Source of the DNA: RZYP01 sp050256135
GTDB taxonomy: Bacteria > Bacillota > Negativicutes > Acidaminococcales > Acidaminococcaceae
Reading direction: 5' to 3'
Assembly (NCBI GenBank): GCA_050256135.1
Contig: JBFWIF010000073.1
Coordinates: 1 to 13,426, forward strand
DNA: 13,426 nucleotides
How positions within the stretch are numbered: position 1 is the first letter of the stretch; every line of letters starts with the position of its first letter. This document shows positions 7,868 through 13,426 of this stretch, in pieces. The position numbers and the translations under genes are program-made. The notes under the pieces are model-generated. The model was not told the origin of the DNA. It saw only the letters and a list, made by a program, of their open reading frames with translations, and ran no database searches.

Positions 7868-8491
7868 TTATCCTCGTTTAAATATACCAAGCGGTTTGCC
7901 TAACGGCCAAAATTGACGACCAAAGAAATTATTCAAGAAAATTGCACTTGCACCATACAGGGAAAGTAGAGAAACTATTAATTCAGAATAAGCCGCCATT
8001 GTATGTGCCCAGTGACCACCAAGACCAAGAGTATCCAATGTCAATCCCAATAACAGGATATCAATGAATACCATATCAGTAAACAAGAATAGATTCGCTT
8101 CGGCAGCGGCAATCGTGCCTACACATGCAAACAAAAAATAACCTAAAAAAGCGAAACCTAGTGCCTTAGGATCGATACCGGCAACCAAGCCTGATCCGAA
8201 GCAGCCAGCTTTAATCATCCAGCTCATCGCTACGCCGGACCAGAAAAAACCAAATGCTCCAAAAATTGTAGCACCAAAGATGTTTTTGTGACAAAAATCA
8301 AAATATGAAGCTAGTAATTGGGCAAAAGAACCCATAAACAAAGCCCATGGAATAACCCAGGAAACGCCAGAGACGATACCAAGTTTTTGCGCTGAAGCGA
8401 CCATTGTCACAATTGCCAAACCAAGCAACCCAAGCGGCGTTGGGTCTGCAACCGCGATTTGAACGTGTTGCGTAGAATTACTTGAACTCAT
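7868..8491 (-). CDS. Acetate/succinate transporter, GPR1/FUN34/YaaH (SatP) family
   Basis: Six-helix inner-membrane protein of the acetate uptake transporter family, whose members carry acetate and in some cases succinate, probably with protons. The 207 residues give helices at about 20-36, 45-63, 70-92, 109-131, 133-152 and 165-188. The family signature near the first helix reads DPTPLGLLGLA (17-27), where E. coli SatP has NPAPLGL. Aromatic and glycine-rich stretches (GAFGFFWSGVAMSW, 78-91) fit the family. The ATG at 8491 is preferred because AGGAGG is 7 nt upstream; the in-frame ATG at 8497 is only 1 nt from that site. It is a single-gene transcript, with a long inverted repeat over its promoter and leader. 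It may take up or release short-chain acids in a fermentative host; the actual substrate is inferred from family only. Confidence 0.92.
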   Translation of the reverse strand: MSSSNSTQHVQIAVADPTPLGLLGLAIVTMVASAQKLGIVSGVSWVIPWALFMGSFAQLLASYFDFCHKNIFGATIFGAFGFFWSGVAMSWMIKAGCFGSGLVAGIDPKALGFAFLGYFLFACVGTIAAAEANLFLFTDMVFIDILLLGLTLDTLGLGGHWAHTMAAYSELIVSLLSLYGASAIFLNNFFGRQFWPLGKPLGIFKRG

Positions 8492-8503
8492 TAACATGCC
8501 TCC

Positions 8504-8558
8504 TTTAAACTCTATATGTAAGCAATTATAACCGTTTTACTTACATATAGAGTTTAAA
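8504..8558. repeat. Perfect 19-bp inverted repeat in the transporter leader
   Basis: The arms 8504-8522 and 8540-8558 are exact reverse complements (TTTAAACTCTATATGTAAG and its complement), separated by 17 nt. In the minus-strand message the second arm ends directly at the Shine-Dalgarno (TTTAAAGGAGG). The loop contains TATAAT on the minus strand. It could be an operator with widely spaced half-sites or an RNA hairpin that controls ribosome access. Confidence 0.95.
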
Positions 8559-8579
8559 GATAAATTGCTAAAAAGTCAA
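8551..8579 (-). promoter_or_regulatory. Candidate promoter of the SatP-family gene
   Basis: On the minus strand, TTGACT (8579-8574), a 17-nt spacer and TAAACT (8556-8551) match 5/6 and 4/6 of consensus. The -10 lies inside the right arm of the inverted repeat, and the transcript would start inside that arm, near 8544. A second option is the perfect TATAAT at 8530-8525 in the loop, but it lacks a good -35. Confidence 0.5.
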
Positions 8580-8625
8580 TTAATTCTTCATAAATTATAT
8601 TTTTTTCAAATATTTCAGATATATA

Positions 8626-8701
8626 AGAAAAAGCCCTCCCCTATAGTACAAGAATTCCAAATCAATTTATCTTAGAAAATTCTTTATACTACAGAAAGGG
8701 C
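8626..8701 (-). terminator. Rho-independent terminator of the M16C peptidase gene
   Basis: Read on the minus strand, GCCCT at 8701 pairs with AGGGC ending at 8633. Inner pairing follows between CTGTAGTA and TACTATAG (with one G-U wobble) and between AAGAATT and AATTCTT. TTTTTCT (8632-8626) follows. The stem has internal loops and a loop of about 20 nt, but it lies 14 bp past the stop codon, where a terminator is expected. Confidence 0.65.
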
Positions 8702-8714
8702 ATATTTAATATAT

Positions 8715-11639
8715 CTATATATATATTATTTCAGTGAATATACCTTTATTATTATCAAGTACTGCTCTACTTCCAACTATACAATAATAGTTTTGTTTCA
8801 ATACATTTTTAACCAGTGGAGCTAGGTTATTGATATCTTTATTTGTAACGTCAATGACTTCCAAACGTTCTTTTTGGCGCATATCATCTGTAATTTCCTT
8901 TAAAGCCATAATACAAGCTCGCTCAAGCAACATTGAATTTGTTAGTGGTGTGTCCATCCCACTTATTGTGCCAATAACATATTTTTTTAATTCACGTTCG
9001 CTTGCAGAGAAAGCAGCAATATATTCCGGTAAATCACGGTATATTTGTAATGTTTTCTCCAAATTTGGATCACGGTAAGAAGAAAAATATGCCACGCCGC
9101 TACGGTCAAATCTGGCATTTGCGCCATAGGCACCGCCCTGTACACGTATCCTATTCCATAAATAGTCGTAGCGAAGTATTGTTTCTAAAACTTTCATTGC
9201 TCCTGTGTACTCATGACCAAATTTTCTATAGCTACCACCTGCTGCCACATACTGCACTTTTCCACTGGTAGCGATACCTTCATTAATTTGTTTTAATTGA
9301 ATCTTATCTGGTTCTTTGCCAGCGTAAATAGATTTTGGCAATAAGGACATGAATTCATCAGCAGCTATTGATACTTTATTGCGTTCTGTTTCTTCACATG
9401 AAAAGGCAAAAAGTGATTTACTGCTATGGAAAAATACTCCGATTAGTTCCTTAAGTTTATTTTGCAGCGAAGGAAATTCTTCCTCAAAATTCGCCACCAG
9501 TTTTTTAATGAAATAGTAGTAGCTAAGATAATCTTGCTCGTTGACGCGAGATGCAAGTGAAAAATATGAACACAGCCTTGTGCAAGCAATGCTTTGCCCC
9601 CTATTAAATAATTGGCTGTCCCAATCTGTGTTAATTTCATTAACAATTTCCCATATGCGTTTACGGTTATCGAAATTGCTTGTCAACGCAACATTTCGTA
9701 ATATCTCAAAAAGTTTATCAATTTTAGCTGTAAGCACTTTTGCCTGAACAGCAAAACAAATCGAATAATCATCAGAATTATCATGCTTAGAATAGGCAGA
9801 TAATTGGAAACCAATGCCACCAGTATCTTTGTTAGTAGCAGTTGCGAGAGTTTGATATGTAAAATTTTTTGTATCTACCTTACCTAGCACATCACTTAAT
9901 AAATACGCATAAGGTAAAAGTTCATTATTAATTCCAGAAAGATCAAAATACCAATTAAGATATGCAATCTTATTTGTCTGACCTGATAAATAGAGATATG
10001 TTGAATTTCCTTTTGCTATTTTTTCAGACAATATTGGTTCAATCTGACGGCGTAAATCGCTTCGTTTGAGTACTGGTATTGATTCCATTGCCTTATGATC
10101 ATCAGGAGCAATCTGTTTTTGATGCAGTATTTTGGTTTGTTCTATTAAAGCTTTAATTTCTTCGTCATTTAAATCATTTTTGATTGCAACTAATTTATTA
10201 ATATCTTTCAGATGTTCTCTCTGTTCTTTCCCCTGTTCCGGTCGCAGTGTGATTAAAACTTTATGAGTATTATCAAGGATATAATTTTCTATAAGTTGCT
10301 CAAAATATCTTGTATTAACACCATTTCTGAGTTCAAGCAGCAAATCTTCAAATCGCAAACAGTCGAAAGGATTGCCATCATACAACCAACTGTCCATACA
10401 ACTTATCCCATAAATCAAACCCTTAGGATATACACCAAAATCAGCCTCACGTAGCTTAAATTCCAGCGAATTTAAAGCTGCTTCCAATAATTCTTTATCA
10501 ATGCCATTAATTGTAATATCCTGCAGAGTTTTGTAGGTTATGCTGATAAATTTATCACGCATTTCCGGCTCAGAACCGGCAACTTTAATTGAAAAAATAG
10601 GTTGCAAATAACTACCGGCATACGATCCCGCAATATCAGAGCCAATTCCAGCTTCCATAAGAGCAAGTTTAAGTGGTGCAGAATTCGACTCTAAAAGCAC
10701 CGTTTCTAATAGACGAAGCGCTGTACCGGTCTTTACATCTGTAGCTTTACCAACGACAACATGCAGCTCATGATAAGTCTTACCTTTTGTATCCTCGTCC
10801 TCGCCAACGGGATATGTAGCTTCAACTTCTTTTGTTCTGACAAAAGGTTTTTGAATTGATATAGCTGAGTTTACTTTTCTGTCTTTTGTAAAATTAGTTA
10901 AATATTCATGGTCAAGAAATTCTAATGTTTTAAGAATGTCAAGATTACCATATAGATAAATATAAGAATTTTCAGGGCTATAATATGTTTGATGGAAATC
11001 CAAAAATTGTTCTTGCGTTAATTCTGGAATTGAATCTGGATGTCCACCTGATTCAAAACGATATGCTGTATCCGGAAACAATGCACGCATTGAGTCATAA
11101 TCAAGCAAAGCATCCGCAGATGAGAATACCCCTTTCATTTCATTATAGACTACGCCATTATATTTTAACGGGTCTTTCTCATCATTTATCGAGTAGTGCC
11201 AGCCTTCTTGCAAAAGTGTATAGTTATTTTCATAGATTAGCGGATAAAATACTGCGTCAAGATATACATCCATCAAATTATGAAAATCTTTATCATTACG
11301 ACTTGCAACAGGATACATCGTCTTATCTGGATATGTCATCGCATTTAAAAATGTATTCAGTGATCCTTTGACCAATTCTACAAAAGGTTCTTTCAATCTA
11401 TATTTGCGCGACCCACACAAGACAGAATGTTCCAGAATGTGAGCTACACCAGAATCATCATTGGGAGGAGTCCTAAAACTAATTGAGAAAACTTTATTGT
11501 CATCATTATTACCTACATATAGTACTCGCGCCCCACTTTTAACATGTTCCAATATGGAGGCATCTGATTTTAATTCTTCAATAAATGTTGTCTCCTTAAC
11601 TTTGAACCCTGAATAAATACTATTAATTTTTAATTTCAT
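8715..11639 (-). CDS. M16C family zinc metallopeptidase (presequence-protease type)
   Basis: Single-chain M16C peptidase of the PreP/falcilysin group; relatives degrade short peptides inside a closed chamber formed by two halves. The 974 residues are a full-length family size. The inverted zinc motif HxxEH is H67-I-L-E70-H71 in SGVAHILEHSVLCGS. The downstream zinc-ligand glutamate is E167 in NGVVYNEMKGVFSS. ELVKGSLNTFLNAMTYPDKTMYPVAS (88-113) is typical of the catalytic M16 domain. The C-terminal half carries the Arg/Tyr substrate-binding segment in IRVQGGAYGANARF, as expected for the non-catalytic partner. No signal peptide is seen, so it is probably cytosolic. The ATG has GGGAGG 5 nt upstream. 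It is a monocistronic gene by its own leader and terminator. The natural substrates are not known from sequence. Confidence 0.95.
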   Translation of the reverse strand: MKLKINSIYSGFKVKETTFIEELKSDASILEHVKSGARVLYVGNNDDNKVFSISFRTPPNDDSGVAHILEHSVLCGSRKYRLKEPFVELVKGSLNTFLNAMTYPDKTMYPVASRNDKDFHNLMDVYLDAVFYPLIYENNYTLLQEGWHYSINDEKDPLKYNGVVYNEMKGVFSSADALLDYDSMRALFPDTAYRFESGGHPDSIPELTQEQFLDFHQTYYSPENSYIYLYGNLDILKTLEFLDHEYLTNFTKDRKVNSAISIQKPFVRTKEVEATYPVGEDEDTKGKTYHELHVVVGKATDVKTGTALRLLETVLLESNSAPLKLALMEAGIGSDIAGSYAGSYLQPIFSIKVAGSEPEMRDKFISITYKTLQDITINGIDKELLEAALNSLEFKLREADFGVYPKGLIYGISCMDSWLYDGNPFDCLRFEDLLLELRNGVNTRYFEQLIENYILDNTHKVLITLRPEQGKEQREHLKDINKLVAIKNDLNDEEIKALIEQTKILHQKQIAPDDHKAMESIPVLKRSDLRRQIEPILSEKIAKGNSTYLYLSGQTNKIAYLNWYFDLSGINNELLPYAYLLSDVLGKVDTKNFTYQTLATATNKDTGGIGFQLSAYSKHDNSDDYSICFAVQAKVLTAKIDKLFEILRNVALTSNFDNRKRIWEIVNEINTDWDSQLFNRGQSIACTRLCSYFSLASRVNEQDYLSYYYFIKKLVANFEEEFPSLQNKLKELIGVFFHSSKSLFAFSCEETERNKVSIAADEFMSLLPKSIYAGKEPDKIQLKQINEGIATSGKVQYVAAGGSYRKFGHEYTGAMKVLETILRYDYLWNRIRVQGGAYGANARFDRSGVAYFSSYRDPNLEKTLQIYRDLPEYIAAFSASERELKKYVIGTISGMDTPLTNSMLLERACIMALKEITDDMRQKERLEVIDVTNKDINNLAPLVKNVLKQNYYCIVGSRAVLDNNKGIFTEIIYI

Positions 11640-11696
11640 GCTTACCTCCCTAAAATTTTATAAAAAGCCTTATGAATAGCAGAACTTACTCGATAT

Positions 11697-11705
11697 ATTT
11701 TACCA
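11697..11705 (-). promoter_or_regulatory. Candidate extended -10 promoter of the M16C gene
   Basis: On the minus strand, TGGTAAAAT is an extended -10 (TGnTAAAAT, 11705-11697), 57 bp upstream of the ATG. No good -35 is seen 16-18 nt away. That position is instead partly covered by the palindrome at 11724-11738. Confidence 0.4.
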
Positions 11706-11723
11706 TAATTACATGGTTTTATC

Positions 11724-11738
11724 TTGCTTAATTAGCAA
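11724..11738. repeat. 15-bp palindrome in the M16C/RHH intergenic region
   Basis: TTGCT and AGCAA flank a TAATT centre. It lies about 20 bp upstream of the M16C -10, where a -35 or an operator would be. It could be a regulator site or chance in AT-rich DNA. Confidence 0.35.
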
Positions 11739-11771
11739 TTTAAGAAGCTTGGTTACTTATTACACAAACTA

Positions 11772-11800
11772 TTGATTAATCTTGACTTTTAACTTAAAAT
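11772..11800 (+). promoter_or_regulatory. Candidate promoter of the ribbon-helix-helix gene
   Basis: TTGATT (11772-11777), a 17-nt spacer and TAAAAT (11795-11800) match 4/6 and 5/6 of consensus. Transcription would begin near 11807, giving a ~60-nt leader that contains the TGAC repeats and the TGACGTCA palindrome. An alternative is TGACATAAT (11830-11838), an extended -10 without a -35. Confidence 0.5.
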
Positions 11801-11829
11801 ATCATTAAAGCGTCTTAGTGAAGTTTTTT

Positions 11830-11848
11830 TGACATAATACTGACGTCA
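11830..11848. promoter_or_regulatory. TGAC direct repeat with TGACGTCA palindrome (candidate operator)
   Basis: TGAC at 11830 recurs 11 bp later at 11841, about one helical turn. The second copy is the left half of the perfect palindrome TGACGTCA (11841-11848). It sits in the leader, 18 bp before the ATG of a ribbon-helix-helix gene. Such repressors often bind short half-sites spaced about one turn apart and autoregulate. This is an inference from placement only. Confidence 0.35.
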
Positions 11849-11865
11849 TCGAAGGGGGCATTCAT

Positions 11866-12033
11866 ATGGAATTATCACGCTTTACTTTAAGGATACATCC
11901 TGTCATTCTCAAAAAACTCAAAATTATTGCTGACAACAATGGGCGTTCAGTTAATAAAGAAATTGAGCAAATTTTAAAATGGATCGTTGATGACTATGAA
12001 AACAAATGTGGAAAGATAAAAATAGACGACTAA
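11866..12033 (+). CDS. Small ribbon-helix-helix (Arc-like) DNA-binding protein, 55 aa
   Basis: Predicted transcriptional regulator of the Arc/MetJ ribbon-helix-helix fold. The 55 residues begin MELSRFTLRIHP, where RFTLRI is the expected DNA-contacting beta-strand. Helix 1 is about 13-24 (VILKKLKIIADN), then the NGRSVNKEI turn (25-33) typical of Arc-like proteins, then helix 2 about 29-45 (IEQILKWIVDDYE). The tail is charged (KCGKIKIDD). The ATG is preceded by AAGGGGGC at good spacing, and a terminator follows directly, so this is a complete, monocistronic gene. No toxin partner lies next to it: the flanking genes are M16C (divergent) and purL (convergent). It therefore looks like a solitary regulator rather than an antitoxin. 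Its target is unknown; its own leader is the first candidate. Confidence 0.85.
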   Translation: MELSRFTLRIHPVILKKLKIIADNNGRSVNKEIEQILKWIVDDYENKCGKIKIDD

Positions 12034-12067
12034 AAGCGGCCTGCATCGAAAAGATGCAGGCCGCTTT
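12033..12067. terminator. Rho-independent terminator, 15-bp perfect stem, shared by convergent genes
   Basis: The arms at 12033-12047 and 12053-12067 (AAAGCGGCCTGCATC and its complement) enclose a GAAAA loop. The GC-rich core and flanking A/T runs suit termination of the small plus-strand gene and, from the other side, of purL. The left arm starts on the last base of the ribbon-helix-helix stop codon. Confidence 0.9.
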
Positions 12068-12080
12068 CGTATTTTGCTTA

Positions 12081-13426
12081 TTAATCAAAATACTTAACAC
12101 CGGAAACAAATATTTTTTGATCTTTGTTTCCCGCAATGTTTTTCATTAAGCCTGGAACATAACGTTCAGAATGACCCATCTTGCCTAAAACACGACCATC
12201 AGGACTAGTTATACTTTCAACGGCATACAGCGAACCATTTGGATTATATGGCATATTCATTGTCGGATCACCATTTTGGTCTACATACTGCGTAGCAATC
12301 TGTCCATTCGCAAATAAGCGTTTTATTTCAGCATCAGTAGCATAAAACCGACCTTCTCCATGCGAAACCGCTACAGAATGAATCTCACCAGGTTCAACAG
12401 AATTAAACCAAGGAGATTTATTGGAAATAACTTTTGTTTCAACAATTTGCGAAACATGCCGCCCAATTGTATTAAAGGTAAGAGTTGGAGAATCTTGACG
12501 CATATCAACTATTTCACCATAAGGCACTAAACCGAGCTTAATAAGAGCCTGGAAGCCATTGCAAATACCTAGCATCAAGCCATCACGTTGCTGCAGTAAA
12601 GAATTAACAGCTTCCTGAATTCTTTTATTGCGGAACATAGTAGCAATAAATTTGCCTGAACCATCTGGCTCATCACCAGCACTAAATCCGCCTGGCAACA
12701 TAAGAATCTGACAATTGTTTATCATATTGACCATGGTATCAATAGAATCATTGATTGCCGCTGCTGATAAATTTCTTACAACAAATACGTCAGCAATACC
12801 ACCTGCATCTTCAAATGCCGCTGCAGTATCATATTCACAATTTATACCAGGGAATACAGGTATAAACACACGAGGTTTTGCAATAGAATATGGCGCCGTT
12901 AAAGGCAATTCCTCGTTATACAGAGGTTGATCAATATCTACGCTCTTACTTGCAGGTTTAACTATACGTGGAAAAATCTTTTCTAAAGGATTCAAATAGG
13001 CAGTTGAAATACTATCTAAAGAAATGTCAGCTTCGTTCAACAAAATGCGTTTTGAAAGGATTAAATGTCCTAGATTGATATATTCAATATCCGTAAATAT
13101 ATCTTCAGGTGAAAGACCGTCAGACAATTCTACAACGAATCCCCCTGGCTGCAATGTGAAAAGGCTATCAGTGTCATTAAAAGGTTTTATAAATTCAAAC
13201 CCAATACCATTACCCAAACACATAACTGAGACGGCAGCAGCGATACCACCTTCTTTAATCACACCTACTGAGGCAACTTTATTTGAAACAATCGCCTTAT
13301 GAAGACTACTTATATTCTTCTGTAAAACTTCAAAATCAATCACTTCATGTTTATCACGTGGTGCGGCAATAAATATAACATTATTGCCGACAGCTTTAAA
13401 TTCTGTAGAAATAGCATTTTCACCAT
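12081..13426 (-). CDS. purL: Phosphoribosylformylglycinamidine synthase, long form, C-terminal 447 residues
   Basis: Fourth step of purine synthesis: FGAR + glutamine + ATP to FGAM. The reading frame stays open to the right edge (the first visible residues are GENAISTEFKAVGNN), so the 5' portion is missing. The GTG at 13343 is not a credible start. Visible residues 1 to ~150 are the end of the second PurM-like C-terminal domain (SVGVIKEGGIAAAVSVMCLGNGIGFEF). From KPRVFIPVFPGINCEYD (~183 on) comes the fused class I glutamine amidotransferase. Its nucleophile is Cys in MLGICNGFQAL (codon 12563-12561), and the His/Glu pair is in AVSHGEGRF. The end carries MGHSERYVPG. The fused layout matches the long Clostridia/Streptococcus-type PurL (about 1,240 aa) and not the Bacillus split PurL/PurQ/PurS, so about two-thirds of the gene lies off the window. 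It ends at a strong terminator, so it is the last gene of its transcript. Confidence 0.96.
   Translation of the reverse strand, partial: GENAISTEFKAVGNNVIFIAAPRDKHEVIDFEVLQKNISSLHKAIVSNKVASVGVIKEGGIAAAVSVMCLGNGIGFEFIKPFNDTDSLFTLQPGGFVVELSDGLSPEDIFTDIEYINLGHLILSKRILLNEADISLDSISTAYLNPLEKIFPRIVKPASKSVDIDQPLYNEELPLTAPYSIAKPRVFIPVFPGINCEYDTAAAFEDAGGIADVFVVRNLSAAAINDSIDTMVNMINNCQILMLPGGFSAGDEPDGSGKFIATMFRNKRIQEAVNSLLQQRDGLMLGICNGFQALIKLGLVPYGEIVDMRQDSPTLTFNTIGRHVSQIVETKVISNKSPWFNSVEPGEIHSVAVSHGEGRFYATDAEIKRLFANGQIATQYVDQNGDPTMNMPYNPNGSLYAVESITSPDGRVLGKMGHSERYVPGLMKNIAGNKDQKIFVSGVKYFD

Noticed and set aside
8492..8497. Longer SatP start (ATG at 8497)
   Set aside because: The Shine-Dalgarno AGGAGG would be only 1 nt away; the ATG at 8491 has ideal spacing.
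8504..8558. Inverted repeat before satP read as a transcription terminator or transposon end
   Set aside because: The stem is AT-rich with a 17-nt loop and no U-run in a sensible direction. There is no transposase, target duplication or second copy in the window, and the M16C terminator is a separate structure at 8626-8701.
9443..9646. 67-residue frame on the same strand within the M16C gene
   Set aside because: Out-of-frame shadow inside an intact 974-residue peptidase gene; no ribosome site or separate signal.
11866..12033. Ribbon-helix-helix protein as the antitoxin of a toxin-antitoxin pair
   Set aside because: No second small frame follows or overlaps it; a terminator begins at its stop codon and purL converges from the other side.
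13343..13426. GTG at 13343 as the start of a stand-alone 420-residue protein (amidotransferase subunit)
   Set aside because: The frame stays open to the window edge and encodes further PurL-like sequence (GENAISTEFKAVGNN), so this is the middle of a long PurL.
1..13426. CRISPR arrays, insertion sequences, prophage or integrative element
   Set aside because: No direct-repeat array, transposase, or att-like duplication seen. The only recombinase is the housekeeping Xer-type gene in its conserved context.

Overview
The window is an AT-rich, densely coded bacterial chromosome segment of low-GC Bacillota character. It holds nine genes and no recognisable mobile elements, rRNA/tRNA genes or CRISPR. 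The order dprA-topA-trmFO-xerC on the minus strand is the conserved block known from Bacillus subtilis, where it continues into hslV(clpQ)-hslU(clpY)-codY. The long, amidotransferase-fused PurL argues against a Bacillus-type genome, which uses split PurL/PurQ/PurS, and fits Clostridia or Negativicutes better. Streptococci also carry long PurL. The exact taxon cannot be fixed from this sequence alone.

Left part (1-6596, all minus strand; transcription runs right to left): a GT28/MGDG-synthase-like glycosyltransferase, dprA (single-strand DNA loading in transformation), topA (topoisomerase I), trmFO (folate-dependent tRNA m5U54 methyltransferase) and the first ~259 codons of a Xer-type tyrosine recombinase that runs off the left edge. 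The spacing is tight: topA's Shine-Dalgarno abuts the dprA stop, and trmFO's lies inside the end of topA. A near-consensus sigma-A promoter sits in the 43-bp gap just before dprA, so the block can be transcribed apart from the glycosyltransferase.

Middle (6597-8714): a divergent promoter region, then a short-form nicotinate phosphoribosyltransferase on the plus strand. It faces an acetate/succinate-type transporter (SatP/YaaH family) on the minus strand, and the two share a perfect 21-bp bidirectional terminator. The transporter has an unusual leader: a perfect 19-bp inverted repeat that overlaps its candidate promoters and ends directly against its Shine-Dalgarno.

Right part (8715-13426): a full-length M16C zinc metallopeptidase (minus strand), a divergent 55-residue ribbon-helix-helix protein (plus strand), a bidirectional terminator, and the C-terminal 447 residues of long PurL (minus strand, 5' end off the window).

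Most of the window is housekeeping. I did not find a clearly new multi-gene system. The points most worth a second look are regulatory: the 19-bp inverted repeat before satP, the dyad lying over both -35 boxes of the divergent glycosyltransferase/nicotinate PRTase promoters, the orphan ribbon-helix-helix gene with a TGAC repeat and a TGACGTCA palindrome in its leader, and the uncertain, hydrophobic N-terminus of DprA.
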